This document shows positions 13,682 through 52,161 of a stretch of DNA of 64,000 nucleotides, piece by piece. Under the pieces are notes generated by a model. That model worked only from the letters and a program-made list of their open reading frames with translations. It had not been told where the DNA came from and did not search any database. Made by a program: the position numbers and the translations under genes. Origin of the DNA: Sinonovacula constricta (Eukaryota; Mollusca; Bivalvia; Cardiida; Solecurtidae); the NCBI GenBank assembly GCA_007844125.1, contig CM017567.1, positions 2,764,660-2,828,659 of the forward strand, given 5' to 3'. The stretch's first letter is position 1; the number at the start of each line of letters is the position of its first letter.

Positions 13682-13968
13682 ATTTTCAAAAATAAGTCGT
13701 ATTTATCTCTAATACGTGACATTTTGTTGATGACCCAATGGACCGACCCGTCTAGAGATTTAGTGATTAATGATCCTTTTACCATGATACAAAGTGTAAT
13801 TGCTCTCCTATTATTTTGGCACTAAGAAAGGGCAAAGGTACTTAAGGACATGTTGAATTATGATTCACAATTTGCATTTAAGTTCCTACAGATGTATATA
13901 AAAATTAAGTTAATTTTATACAATTATTAACCTAAATGCCTCATGTATGTATTAATGCTTGATGTCAT

Positions 13969-35561
<21,593 letters not shown>

Positions 35562-37369
35562 CTGAAATTATAAGAAAACAAGTTACATACAACTTTATAC
35601 TTATTCCTTTTACAGAACTGCAATAAAGCGTAAATATTATCTATATATAACCTACTGTCATTTTGTAAAAATTTTAGCGACGTGTGTTCGAATCCCATTA
35701 GGGCCTGCTTTCTTTGCTTTCTTTTCTCTGATAATTATTTATGTATTATTTAGATATATTAAGACCAGCAGTATCTTCCTTATGGAAATATATTGATCGG
35801 AAAACCCAAACTTCTATGTTCTTACATATATGGTACCTGGTATAGCTACGATCTAATAGATTGAAACTTATGATAAAAAAGGTAAATTATTCTTTACATT
35901 GTAAGGTAAGTAAACACAATTTATACAATAGTGAATGTAAAATGAATCAAACCTATGATAAAACATATATGCCTGTTTTTTTCCAATTGTGTAACTGGTT
36001 AACTGATAAACAGTTTTTACGCCTAAATGATATGACTTAACATTGAAATTGTGTGTTTTTTCCAGAAAATAATGTTTTACGTCTCTTTTACGTTGAGAAG
36101 CAGTCCTAAGAGTCCAACATCGAGCTGTTAAAATGGTTTGAATTTTGCAAGCAGGTGTATTTTAAAGCAAACAATACAATATTTTGGTATATTTCTACAA
36201 ATGTCGATGAAACTGACCCCGATCAACTCGTTTAAAAGTGAATAATATCATTATATTAATACTATATATTCCTATTTCCCGTCTCTTCTTCATATAAGCA
36301 CGTAGCAAATAACTTCTGCAATTAGGTCGGGAAAATATTTATACTGATTATTACAAGTAAACATGTATTTGCCTTCATTTCTTGTTTAACTCGCTAATAA
36401 AAACAAGTCTGACTTTTACATAGTTTATTAAGGTATACATACAAATATATGCATTTTCTGATAATATATAACAGGTTTTACAATAGGTTTGTATAAAACA
36501 GCTTTATCTAAAATAATTCCTTGTAACGTTTCATTATTTAGCGTTATATTTTTTCTAAATTTTAGACGCCGCGCTTGTATAGATTAAACCAGCACAACTA
36601 AGAGGCTTTACATGAAACACTGGGACAAGGTAGGGGACACAATCAGTACAATATCAATCGGTTTATAAATGAGTTCTCTCTCTTTCTAAGTAACAGCATC
36701 CTGGCAATTTCAAAACTGCATATATATATATCTGATATTGTAAATAATTAATTCTAATTCAGTAACAATATAAATATAAGGACCAATTTACTGAACAGAC
36801 ATCATAAATGATAATAAAACTGAAATTATTGTATTGCGATATCGCGCCCCGTCTTATAGTAAATGACATAAAAACGAAAGTCCAATAAAGTGTGTTCATT
36901 TTTAATGTTTTGGCATTTCTGCATTTTTATACACCGACTTTATCATGGACAAATGCAAATGAAAAATTAGCTGCCACAAGCAAAGAAATCGATACAATCA
37001 ACTAAGTTTGATCAATATTTGAAAAGATATTAATGTACAAAAATATTTCAAAGTGACTGATGTATGGTTAGACAAATTAAGGTATGATTCGGAAATATTG
37101 GACAACACATCGGTGATGCAATAAAGCAAGTTCCAATTCATCGCTGTATGGATTTTAACAATTGGATTAAAATATTCGTTAAATTATCTTATTGCATAAG
37201 AATTCTCAGAATGAGATACTGCATTCATTATTATAATGTATGTGTTAATGCTTGTTGAAAAGTAATACATGCCTGCAGACAGATAAGAACCTTGATAGTG
37301 TAAATTGTCGTTATAGTTTCGGTAATATCTGGACTAATAACGGTGTACTAAACGTCAAAATGAAACCCA
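35562..37369. other. Upstream region of the PTP receptor gene
   Basis: Should contain the promoter and 5' UTR exon(s). I could not identify a TATA box or donor with confidence. AT-rich, with a short TA run near 36720. Confidence 0.4.
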
Positions 37370-37625
37370 AGCCTCGGAACGGTAAGTCTTCAAAAGGGAC
37401 CATCTGGAGTGCTTTAACCCCTTTACAAAGCCACAACCTCCAGGAAGTGCCTGAGAGGTTTCTCAAAAGCATGCAATGAACATGAAAGCGAACTATTTGA
37501 ATAAGAAAATGCCCAGGTTAACTTAGATAAGTTATGATATCATTAAAAGAGAGCAGTGTTATACTTAAAAATAGTGTCCATAAAGTATTTAAAAGAGTGA
37601 ACTATTAGAAGAACTAAACGAAATT
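37370..37625 (+). repeat. Three-copy diverged repeat family, copy 1
   Basis: Shares the order AAAAGGGACC...GTGCTTTAACC, TTACAAAGCCACAACCTC, GTTTCTCAAAAGCATGCAAT and GAACTATTTGAATAA with 38105-38410 and 58690-59030, at low identity. Confidence 0.6.
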
Positions 37626-38104
37626 GTTTAATGTAAATGAAAATACGTTTTAATCAAAGAAAATAACCAGAGAAGAAGAGTAAATAGTTGAAGCCTCCTG
37701 TTCATGTGTAGCCGTGATTAAGGCGCCAAAGTACAATGTCCTTCAAAGAAAAATACCGTTACACTCATAAAAGGATGAATCAACTGACAACATAGATTTT
37801 CTTTAGCAAAGTTATTAAATACGCGGAAGATAATGGCCAGGATATTGTATGATTTTATTAAATTTGTTCCAATTATGTACTGAATGTGTGCTTAGTGTTC
37901 ATGCGATAGCGGTATTTTCTTATTTCTTTGTTCTACTTTATTAATTTTCCTATGAGAATATTGTTTGATTTTGTCATTTTTTTGTGCAAGAACGGTATTT
38001 GTTTATAAGCAGGGGATAGATGCATGTATAATGAGAATATATGCTAAAGTCCTATGAGCATTGTAAAATATACCAAAACTTTAAAAGGCACAATATAAAG
38101 GAAT

Positions 38105-38410
38105 GTTCATGCAAGCAAAGAGTAAAAGTAATGACAAGTCCGTGAGAAGTCATTTAACAAAAACGAGCATACCCAACAGTTACCACATTGGAATGGTCGG
38201 TCGGCAATATTGACCGACTAGTATGCTTAAACCTCGCACCTGATGGGTTCCTCAAATGCAAGCAATGAAAAGAAAAACGATCTATTTGAACATAAAATGT
38301 CCGAGCGCTGATGTTTCTTGATAAGTTATGAGAAAGAAGTGACGTCTTTGAAAAATAATGTTCACATAGTATTTATAAGAGAGATAATTCCTTTTAGAAG
38401 AACCACTCAA
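38105..38410 (+). repeat. Three-copy diverged repeat family, copy 2
   Basis: Contains GTGAGAAGTCATTTAACAAA, CAAATGCAAGCAATGAAAAG and GATCTATTTGAACATAAAAT, alignable with the copy at 58690-59030. Frames are broken. Confidence 0.65.
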
Positions 38411-38506
38411 AATTGTTGATTGTAAGTGAAATAAATTTTTGAAACCTGAAAAATAATATGACTAAGGTAGTGACGTCATTGAAAAATTAATGTCTATTAG
38501 TGTTTT

Positions 38507-38507
<1 letters not shown>

Positions 38508-38584
<77 letters not shown>
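38508..38584. repeat. (GA)n microsatellite
   Basis: About 77 nt of pure GA. It begins where the second copy of the three-copy family ends its second GAGAGA motif. Confidence 0.95.
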
Positions 38585-38589
<5 letters not shown>

Positions 38590-39997
38590 TATACTATTTA
38601 AAGTTTTGTAGAGTTTTGTAGAATTTTAATATAAACAATAAAACAACGCATTGCCTTGATATAATCTATGCATGTCGTATTCCTTTTGCTTAAACGTTCA
38701 GAAGCAGTCTTGATAAGCTGTCTATCTGTTTAGTATTTTTGATGCTCAGCAATGAGCCAGTCTATAAAACGGCATAGGCTAAAACACTTAAATGACCACA
38801 GATAGACTGATGTATTGCTAAAAGTGTGAATTTAACTAAAATCTGTACCTGATGGACTTAATTTGGGTAACCTATTTATTTAACATATAAGCGAGCCTTC
38901 AGAATATTATGCTGATTGGCAGTTTGAATAATTTCGTCTACCTTTACTTTAGTTAGTTATAAACTGGTGTAGATCATCTTTAATTCTCCGATATTCTTAT
39001 ATAAATAGATGTCTTACATTGTTCACGACCCTAAATGGGTTGATGTATATGTTACACATTAACACAAACTAAGATATTTGTGCTTCAGTCATAAACGGTT
39101 TGTGGCGTGTATAATTTGTCAATAAAAAAGAGGTGTAGAAAATATTAATGCAACAATTGGGATTATTTGAAACATACATTTGTTTTTGCAATCGTACACA
39201 CATTTGTTCAGTGAACTATTATATTAAGTCATAATATAACCCAAACACTTAGCAAAATAATGAACATACTTATGCTACATAAAATATAAATATATAGCTA
39301 TACAAAATGTAAAACCACAACAACAAACAAACAAAAACATGTTTAAATGTGAACACGTTGTTCTTTTTATTTCTGATAACATTTATTCTTAAAGCAACAA
39401 TTAAGTGATAAATATCAAACTATTGGGATGACACAAATATTTTCTTAACACATGTTTTTACAAAGTATGATATTAGTTATTAAATTGACTAGCCTTTGTG
39501 AACGTTATTTTAAATACCAATGTTTTAATAGTGTATTTTTTGACATGTTAGACGAATTGGTTCAGAGGTCACTCTTGTACTTGTAACATGTGGATGCGAC
39601 CTTTGATTATCGATTACGACATTAATCATGATTTTGTTTTGCTTTGTGCTGTCATACTTTGCGATTGGAGTTATCTTATTTATAGTAAATCTAGTAAGGA
39701 AAAATATGTCTTAATGGTACAGACAATACAACTTTAACTTGCTTTAGCTTTAGCAAATATACAACCTATTGCAATGATACTGCCTGCATACAATGATTTC
39801 ATGAAGTGAACATTTCACTTGCCGTGTATATCTCTGTAAAGAGATAACGTCCTTCGAAAATTGCATGTATTGTATAACTTCATGCTGCGTTGTCTTTGAT
39901 ATTAAAGTATGGACTGTTTTATTAGATCTGCTTGACCATGAAACGTCTTTTACATAAACGTGAGACTTGTGCACTCTACGTTTATTACTTTTTAGCA

Positions 39998-42388
39998 ATT
40001 TCTATAAAATTTACAAAGTTGGAAACAAGGCAAAGAATACAATGTCATTTTTCGGAGGTACAATGTGGCGATTAACAAGAAATGAAATTGACGGCATGTT
40101 AAAAGCATCTGCAGCAATGACAAAATGTTAACATTCAGATAATTACAATAGTAGATACAATTCAATTAAACACGAATTTTGTCGGTTTTGGAAGTGCAAC
40201 GCAGATACAAAAGGTGATATTTAAAAACCCATCAACTGTCATGACTTTCAACTTAAAAATAATGTTTCGTACGAAATAAAGATTTTATTTCAAACGTATG
40301 CATTGGAGCGCATCACGTCCTCAGTTTACCTGGACCATTCCTTTTTTAAAAGCCATCCACATTCTCAATTAACATGGGTCGAACAATAATTGTATTTAAG
40401 CCATTACGGTCTCCAGTTTATGCATTACGTACATTAAATGAAATGAATGGCCGAATTTAAAAAAGGACGTGACTCCTCACACAATTAAACATTTACAAGT
40501 GTTGAGTCGTCAAAGCATATTTAAATGATCGCCGCCACAACTGAGTATATAATATGGATTTATGCATCAGACCAATGATTCACGAAACTTTTATTCTTGT
40601 CATGGTTGTTCAAAGGACGTAAATTCTGAATAGTGCAAAATATCTGTTACGGTTCTTTACAAATATGGGTACTTTGTCTAACAAACTAGTCGGTAATGAT
40701 TTTTTAAGAAAGATAACTAAATAAATCCGAAAGAGAAAATTTTGGGTAGATATTACTCAGGTGCGCACTCCCATCATTGAACATGTACAGAACAAAAAGT
40801 AATTTATCCATGTTTGCTTTGTTTTCTTTGTTTTCTTTGTTTCATCAACATGTCCACGAATCGTGATCAACATCCCATCTAGGTAAATATTTTCTTAAAT
40901 AAACACCGTTCCAATACACGTTTTTTTCATTTTGTTTAAAATGTAAATTTCGCGATGATGTAATATATCGTTAAAAGTATTTCCAGTTTTGTTAACGTTG
41001 TTAACTAAAGCTCCTCCACCAACTCTTAATGGACGCACGCGCGGAAGTTACGGATATTTGACTATTTTTTTCTGTATGTATGTTTTTGCAGCTGTAAGCT
41101 AATTTAGGGATGGGATGTGATTTTCCGGCATTTTGCCGATACTGTGCAGCGACATTTCTATCATTATAGCACAGGGGCAATTATGAGGTGTCCAGGGACT
41201 GAACCCGGCCGGTCCATTATTCTGACAACGACGAGTCAGGCGTAATGATGTCGCATTAGCCCTGAGCGTTAGGAAGGAAGCCACTACTACCAACTTTAAA
41301 GTCTTTGGTTTGACCCAGCCGGCGTTTGAACCCACGATCTCCCGATCCGCATGCCGACGCTCTACCAGCTGAGCTATTGTGGCCTGTATTAGCTAATTGA
41401 ATATAGGTATAAGGACATATTATGTAAAACCGGTGTTGAACTAGATGAAGAAATGTTCAAATTAAACAAAGACATGATTAAGTCACACTATATGTGTGTG
41501 GAAAATAAACGCGTGGAATATGAAAACTGAATGTACTGGGCCGATGACGTAATGTAAAATTGTTGATATATTGAATAATCTGGTTGATTTGACACTTCAA
41601 GTGTTGTTGCATTGCACAAGATTGCGTACTAGTGTAATTTTAAATATAGTGGGTGTTTATTAAATGTTACAATGCCTGCGGTCAATGTAACATTTATGTC
41701 TTTGTTTCTGTTGGTTGTTTTTACTAAACCGCACTTTTTCTTGTTATATGAACATATTGACATAAATAAACATAAACTGACTCATTTTATGATACTTTAG
41801 AAATATGAATGCACTAAGTCCTATGGAAGATTCGTACTATATCTACATGTATGCACATAGCTTTTATTTGTCCACTTGTATGTCCGACAAGTACTTACGG
41901 GCATGTCTAGTAAATTTTAAAATAGTATATACATTGTCATACCTTTTTGTATTCTTCCATGACATTGAAATAGTTTTTAGAAAGACAAATTATCAAACTG
42001 CACTAACACTTTAATGAGAAAATTATGGGAATGTATGGTTAGCATCACACTTTAACCGTAGTCTCCTTAAGTAGTTTCCAGTGCATAGATGCTTACTTTA
42101 TCTTACAACTAGATTCATTCAGATGACAACCTGCTAGAAGTTAAAGGTAAATAAATTAAATGTATCGTTTTAAGCTAACCTACAGATCTTTTGATTGTCG
42201 ATAAAGTATCGACTCAAGTATTTACTTTTTTAATAATAAAGATTGATAATATTGCGTTGCAGAAGGTTTGAGTAATTGTCACAGCGTATAAAAAGTCTGA
42301 AAATATCCAAGCATATACATTTCAAATACAAGCTTCTACACAACTTTAAGGTGCAAAACAGCCACCCAGACAAAAGCCTACCAATTAT
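39998..42388. repeat. 2.2-kb dispersed repeat, copy B
   Basis: Direct-orientation partner of copy A, with the SINE insertion at 41105-41390, one instead of two copies of the ~162-bp unit, and a deletion in the small open frame seen in A and C. Homology stops abruptly at ACCAATTAT on the right in both copies. Confidence 0.85.
41105..41390 (-). mobile_element. tRNA-derived SINE with 8-bp target-site duplication
   Basis: On the minus strand it begins GGCCACAATAGCTCAGCTGG (A box), then GTGGGTTCAAACGCC (B box) about 50 nt on, followed by a non-tRNA body of about 210 nt. It is flanked by AGCTAATT at 41097-41104 and 41391-41398. It interrupts copy B of the 2.2-kb repeat. Copies A (about 1211-1220) and C lack it, giving a natural empty-site comparison. 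Confidence 0.88.
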
Positions 42389-42776
42389 GCACCGGTATTC
42401 TGTACTCATTCAATGCTCCTTAGGCGTTGTAACGCAACTAATTGACTAACAATTTACGATATACAGAAGCATCCATTTCCACATCAGATTTTTTCTACGG
42501 TTGTCACCTTCTAAACCAAAATACATAGACTGTTTATGATGGTGTCAACACTTACTTATTTAGTCTAGCCGTGATCAATTGATTTCGTTTTATATGCATT
42601 AGTTTTTATAATTTATGATAAATGTATTGACACAGCAGCCCTTTTCAACTTGTCTTACCTATTCCCTATAATCAATATAGTGTTTAACCAAGTGTTGTTT
42701 CAAGTTAATAAACAAATACTGCCAACTGGTAATATACCATCACACACGTTTTAATGATAACATTTTCATATTTGTG

Positions 42777-44939
<2,163 letters not shown>

Positions 44940-45500
44940 ATTGTTACATGTTTCCACATTTCATGTAAAAACATGCCTGCAAAATATTCGTCAAGACCAG
45001 ACTAACTGCATGTTTGTGTGCCCACTGTGGTCTACTCAGGTTTGGTGGCCGTTACTAAAGGACTTATTGATAGACAATCCACGGATTATTCCGCGGAATC
45101 TAAATTTTCTGATTTTGCCAGGAACTCTTTATATGCCAGAATATACATGTAAGGAGAAAAAATCTCATTCAATTCAAGCATCTTTAAAGGATACTTTAGA
45201 CTTTCTCCTCAAGTTGTTTAAAGAACAATTAAGGATTCAGTTCTTTGAACACTGCACGAAATACACTATCTGCAGTTTGAATGGTAGTTGATTGCTTTTC
45301 TGCAGTTTGCCATCATTTGACGATCCGATTCATGAAGGGTGATTATAATGACCGACATTCATTACCGAGATATTCATCTACATTGTATGGATCAAAGGTA
45401 TTGAATTATCTTGGCTCCTTGTTATCAGTTAAGAACCTCTTTCTAAAGAATCTCTTAAACTTTTGTTTGTATATATATTACCAATTTCATTATTTTTTAT
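44940..45500 (+). mobile_element. DIRS-like tyrosine-recombinase retroelement relic
   Basis: Frame 1 (44941-45291) contains MFVCPLWSTQVWWPLLKDLL, typical of the end of the DIRS RT/RNase H polyprotein (P-LWPTQ-WFP). After a frameshift, the next frame (from about 45281) has RFMKGDYNDRHSLPRY and KVLNYLGSL, the N-terminal part of the DIRS tyrosine recombinase. The C-terminal catalytic part and terminal repeats were not found. Assignment rests on motif recognition. Confidence 0.7.
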
Positions 45501-48500
45501 ATAATAGTTGCATGACCTCTCTATGCATGCGGTTTTATCATTTGTCCAAACAAATAGCTTTCAAATCTCATACGAGAACCGAAGTACTGATGACGTAATA
45601 AAATTAAAGAAATAAGTTTACAACGGTAAAGGCGAAGTTTGTTTTATGTAGAAATCATATTACTGGAGGGAACAAATGCCCTCCCATTTGATATTGTGAT
45701 TATTCGAACAGTATCTACTGGTAGAATGAATTGAAATAAATGTAAGTGGTTATGTTGTTTTTTTCATTTGAGATATAGCTTTGAGAGAAATCTACATTTA
45801 AGCTGTACGTTAAATTTGTTCAGACACACGACTTAGTCTGAATTAGTCACCATGCTCTTTGTTAATACAGTAAATTAATACGGTTTGCTACGAATACATG
45901 TTGTAAGGTTCAGTTATACTGGACGATTAAAATAGTATGATATACACTTGTATAATTATCCTCGCATAATGATACTCGTTTAAACCTACAAAAAGCTTTC
46001 TCAGTGATTGTGGTATAATATAAACATTAACTTATTTATAATTTTCATATAAATTTATTGTATCTTGACATAAGGTATTAAAACTAATAGTCAATTATAA
46101 CGATTCAAACAAGCAGAACATTCTTCTTATAACATAAGCAACGCTGACATAAAAAAGTAATTTAAACAAAATATATTTCAGATTTACTGTTATGTTTTAA
46201 AATTGGAAACTGATAACATCATACTCAAAGTTACACGTTATTGTAAACTGACTAGCTTGTCAAATATATTCCTCTGCCGTATAATATGAACGCATGTGCA
46301 ATCATTATGTCAATAACATTTTTACTTTCTAATAGCCTAATAAGATTTACACATATGCAAAGGATCACATCAGTAAACATGTTAAAACACTGGCTTATGT
46401 TTATTCTTTGTTGTCCGTCACCATAATAATCAAACCATTTGCCAAAGCTATACGCGATTTCGTAACGGTCGTTTGAACCCCAACGCGGAAGTAAATATAT
46501 CATAGTGTGTACTCATCTTAATCTACATGATACGGCTTGATATGTATATGGGCAAGTATTGACTAAGCTTTCGTTAGTAGGCGCTATAAATGTATGACTC
46601 ATTATAGGGCTCGTAGCTGCCGAAATGTATCCTGTAACACGACTGGCATTGTTTCTATTAAACGTCTCCCGGATTGTAACATTTTCATAGAAGTGCTTAT
46701 TAATCATACGCAATTGAAAACATCATTTCCCTACAATGTTTCTTGGCCTGTCTAATGCAGAAAACATCCCTTGCGCCTGTTAGTATCCATTAATTAATAT
46801 AACTCAGAATTAAAAGACACGAAAGGAGAGAGCGACTGGTGCCAAACTATTTAATATTTTGTTGTCTCTGTTCTTAAAAGCCCAGTTTCTAAAGCTAAAT
46901 GTACAAATTGTGTTAATTAATGTTACATCAAGGCCGCATATATATTTTTCTTCATGCTACATTTGGACATTTGTAGAAAAGCATATTCTTTTAGCCAAAC
47001 CCGTGTAGCTTGTTCGAAAATTTGCTGTTATAAATACATGCTACAGTAGCACGTATTGGTTTCTATGAGAAAAATATTGAAATATGTTTTGAGCTATTCT
47101 AGCTGTAGATATTAAGAGACATGAACGGTAATGCATTTCTTTTCATAATATTCACACAGAAACATTTCTTATACATTTGATTATAATTCAATATATGCTT
47201 ACGTGTACTGGTCCATATTTATGCCAATCCATCAATTAATGCATTGATACAATGAATATATATCATGAGGAAGAAAATTATACAGTTAAAATGCACAGTC
47301 GGAACCTAAGCCTCTTAGAATTGGTTCAAATGTACAATGTTTTCTCTTGAGTCAAATAAGTACCGTATACGTTATCTGGAAAAATAGCAAAGATAAGTTC
47401 TTCTTATACGTTTACAATTCATCCAAATGCTACATATTCAACCACTGTGTGGTGCATTGAACTTTTAGGTCATACAATTGATTTAAGACAGCTGAAATAT
47501 GCATTTGCCATAACACTTTTTTAATCATAAAGAAGTGTTAAATGTGGTTTAAACAAACGTTGCAATGTATTTATACTTTAATTTATTTTTGATCATAAGT
47601 CCGTGTGTAATGTAAAATTAATGTATCGTTTCGTACTAAATTTCTACACCATTTAATATTACCCCAAAGTTCAATTTTCTATTAGGACAGAAGTTCTCAT
47701 GTCACTTTTTTCATCCCGTATAAGATTTCAATATGTTTCCCTTTGTTGGTGTCGGCTGTGGAAAATACTTACAAATAAACCTACGGCAACCACCTTGGAC
47801 AAAGGCATCATTCTTTAAACAGTAAAACAAACATTTGTATACAAACAGCTATATTACAGTAGCGGTTACAAAGTGTTTTGATTTCACCACCACTTGCAGT
47901 ATTTAATACGCTGCAGATAATATACGGCAAGCAGATCCATAAGAGAGTATTTTTATTAATTGCTTACAATGAATTATATCGATTATATACCAAGTTTGTT
48001 TGCAACGCACATAACAGTATACAAATTAAAACCAAAGTACAAATACCACGTTAATTCATTTGTAATAGTATTTTTTCTGTTTATAATTATAACAAGTTAG
48101 TATTTACGAGACCGAAAGAAAACATATTGGATTAGTACGAATCGTTCGTAACTTTCTTTTTAAAAAGTCATATCAGTCTTACTAAAACTGGAATTATTTA
48201 ATTCTAGTAAATTTGTGACTGTAATGCGATTCAATAATTATAGATTATGGCGAAGTATTCTTAACGCAAGAATGCATCTTCAAGTGTTGTACATGTACGC
48301 TGTTTTAAGAGATCTGTTACTTCAAGAAATACTAGAAAATGTAGTTGTGTATAGATGTAGAAGACCTAAATATGTTATTAAGTCAACGAGGAAGAATAAG
48401 AAATATGAAGAAGATGCAAACATGTTTGTTGATCATAGGATTTGAATTTGGGGACTTTTGCAATGAAATGTGTGCGCCACTGATATCTAGTACATGCAAG

Positions 48501-51500
48501 TTTTAAGCAGTCGTATTATACATTACCACTGACAACATGTTTCCCCAGCAGTCTTTTCAACATAACATGCTATTATCTTGTATATGTCAGCAGGTGTTTA
48601 TAAGCCTTTCTTTAAATTAGGACCCAATGACTGGTCATTCGCTAATGCTTTGGTTATTTTTTGTACAAAATACGACCTGCTTTACATTGTTTTTTCTAAC
48701 GATTACTTTGTACAACTGGTAGTAATATGGCTTAAATAACACAAATAGCGACAATACACTGTCTCTAACAAAAGTGATGCTTATAGAATAGGTCATACAA
48801 CACACAGTCATAATTCTCTGTTCTGTCATTTGATTGTATTCTAATTGTGCACAAGTATCTTTATTTCCATTTCTCAACTAATATTGCATGACATGGATTT
48901 CGGAAATCGGCAAACATTAGGTCAAAACAAAAAAATAATATATCGTTAGATGGCTTATTAAAAGTATTTTTAATCAACTCCCTATTAAAACTTCGATAAA
49001 TCTACAAATAAAAACGTACGAAACGTTTTGACAATAACCTTAATTGTGCTAAACATGAAATATGTAGATAAATATTGACAAAACAAGACTCCGTTCAAGA
49101 TTATCAGCCTTATCTTTTCTAATACATACATATTCGATTTTTTATAATCGTTACTGACATAAAATAATTTACCTAGGCGATTGACCCGAATAATCTAAAA
49201 TCCAAGGAAAAAAGTAAACGCATATTTATATGCAACAGGATCGGACGCAACATTGCCGTATCAAAACCGGACGTGGAAGGGTACAAGTGTACAGGCGTAA
49301 GGACACTCCAACCCATATACCATATTCAGAAAACGAAGTCAAATTGAGGCTCGGAAGTTAGCTATTAACTGGTAAAACAAACACTAACGGGATGAAAGTT
49401 TACACAATGTTCATTTCCTGGTTGATTTTGTTTCATAGTCAAAGTAGCTTTTGCTTAAAAAATCTTGAAGATGCCCGTTCGGTTGTTATTTACTTGCATA
49501 TTGAAACGAGTATTTTTATTACTTACAGGTTGCATGTATATAATAAATAAGAAAGAGGTGCACACATTCCATGGCTTGAACCCGGGTTCTTTGGATATAT
49601 GGGAAAATTCTCTTTAGACTGAGTTAAGAAGTTAATATAAACACGATCTTCTAGATTTTCTAGAATGAATGATAAGACCGTATACACAAAGGAACATTGC
49701 AAAACTATAATATGTTCTTGTCTCCAAGTATTTAGAATATACTGGCTGAACTATACGTAGTAATACTTCCTTCTCATCAACTTTAATCAACTAATAAGCT
49801 CCGGTTAAACCAAGTCATAACATAGATTAAATTTAATGTATCATGTGGCAGTCTCAATGTATAATCACAATATATACAACATGGACGCATCAAGACGGTT
49901 ATATTGGACTGCAATAAAAATAACTCCTAAATTTATGGACATTTAAAAAAAAAACACGTGTTATATTTAAACTACGTTAAGGAAGGTAAATCAATATCTC
50001 TGCGTTCCAGGTGTCTTTGACTTAAGTTAAAATACTGTGTAAAAATTGAGTGTTAAAAGACCCCAAAACGTCTTACTTCGTCTTAAATCTCGACTTTTAC
50101 TTTGGCTGCAAGCACGAAATAATAAACACAATAATTATGACATTAAATATATATTTAATTCATGAACTCAATCATCCGCACGTAACAGATAGACATTTAT
50201 ATAACACATCGTTCTGAGATTTTCTATTGTTTACTCTTTTCACTTAAAACGTATTTTACAAATAGAAAGAAAATGTCATTAAATGCATGTTAGTATCAAT
50301 ATCTGAGTAAGCGTTTACGCGTTTACTCAGGAAGAATGTGATTCCTTAACTTTAAAATACATTTAATTTCAATGAAATTAACAATACATTTTTAAAAGAT
50401 TATTTGCGTTTAAAAGTGTACATTATCCGATTTATTTGTCAAAATGCCCCATGTCTGAAGCATCGTTGGACATTATAATAATTTAAATAAAAAATGTTTA
50501 TAACTTATTATAAACTGGCACATTGGTTATCAAGTATTGGCGTACAATACTGTATTCTTGGTACCTTTTGTGTCCCTGTCTTCGTTGGTTAATAGTATTT
50601 ACCATGATTGTTTCTCCGTATGGTTTTTATAAATAATTGTACACAATTTCAAAACTTATATTTGTTAAATCCTACTTCGACTTTGCCATCAATAGCATAC
50701 ACGTAATTAGCAAAACATTAATCATAATTAATAATGTATTTATAATTTATTCAAATTCTCTTTTCTTTCAGTGTTCTCTATAGAGCATATTAATATAATG
50801 TCTAAATTTCTTACTTACATAATAATTCTTCAATAATCCAACAAAGAACAAACAAGAACAAGGAAGATGAAATATAAAGTTTGTATAAACATAGTACAAG
50901 GAAAATAGGAAAAGCCACTCCAAACAATTACTACTGTTATCCCTAATTGTATTGCGTATGCTTAGGTTTAAAATTATTTAGCTTACTACTTAACGTCAGC
51001 ATAATGGATGCAGAGTTTATCCCGGTAATTTATGGTGTGGAGGGTTTCTTGTTGTCGTTGTTTTAGTATCTTATGGCGTTTGCCGTGTTCTTTTACCGCG
51101 GTGTTATGATAAGACTTATCTGGGCTGCAGGTAGACAGCGATCCTAAGTAATATAATTGGTGTTCCTTCCACAAATATGAACTGTTCAGTTTCCTTAACT
51201 AAAAAATGTGTTTTCTGATAGCATAAATTAAAGAAAAACAAATAATATTCATATACTGAATTAGTAAACAAATGAAACACACACAGCAGAAACTAAAAAT
51301 AGGACAGTGAGCTCAGAGAAATTAATTAGTATTTTCACATAAAGATCTTGGGCAATAATAAACATCATTTCGCGTTTCAGCATCGTTGTCATCATCAGAA
51401 CAGGGAACGTAAGGATTTACTGACGCAACCATTCTTCAAATGACTCATTCTCTGTTATAAGCATAATTAACAAGAATACACTAAATCACGTAAAACAACT

Positions 51501-52161
51501 GATCAAATCAAAGCTTTAAAAATGTCTTCGCTTGTGAGAGATGTCAAATGTACACAAAGGACAATAATTATGCTTGTGAATCGCTTTAATATTTGATTTG
51601 GTCTTCTGACAATAAATATCTTAGAACATACACGTCGATTGGTCAATCGGCATAATTCATCGTAATTGTCAATGGAGTCCGTTACCAGTTCTGCTTGTGT
51701 TCCTCTAATGAGTAAAATAGTTATAAAGCCGTATAATCATACCTGCATGATGCAAATGTGCAAACGTTTTATGACGATTTGGGAAGACCGAACAATGCAT
51801 GGAAAGATCATATACATTCTGCAAATGTGCAATCGTTACTATATTAGGGAAGACAGAAGAATATATCGAAATACCATGTTTGTTCAAACAAATACTTTTA
51901 ATGCTCAAATACTCGACAGTATCCCAACATATCCGGAATATTGGCAGGAATGTTCTAAGTGAGCATTTCCGCCCGTGCAACATGCTGATATCGACGAATC
52001 ATATCGTGTACAACTAACCACTAGAATATACTGTTTTTAAATGTACTTTTTAAACACTTCTTTTGGTATGAGTCATCACACGGGGCAATATGTTATTCGA
52101 TGCTATAAAGGTAAGTCTTTCAATCACCTTTTAGACCTAGGAAAAAAGGGTCCAGGTCTTA
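45501..52161. other. Gene-free AT-rich DNA
   Basis: No exon, tRNA or sizeable repeat recognised. A weak ~70-bp imperfect duplication lies at 51748-51890 (TGCAAATGTGCAAACG / TGCAAATGTGCAATCG). Confidence 0.45.

Noticed and set aside
41330..41390. Possible functional tRNA gene (A and B boxes on the minus strand)
   Set aside because: The 5' end GGCCACA has no complementary 3' acceptor strand, and a SINE body follows with target-site duplications. It is a SINE head.
49565..49600. tRNA-like GGCTTGAACCCGGGTTC
   Set aside because: A short palindromic match without arms or A box.
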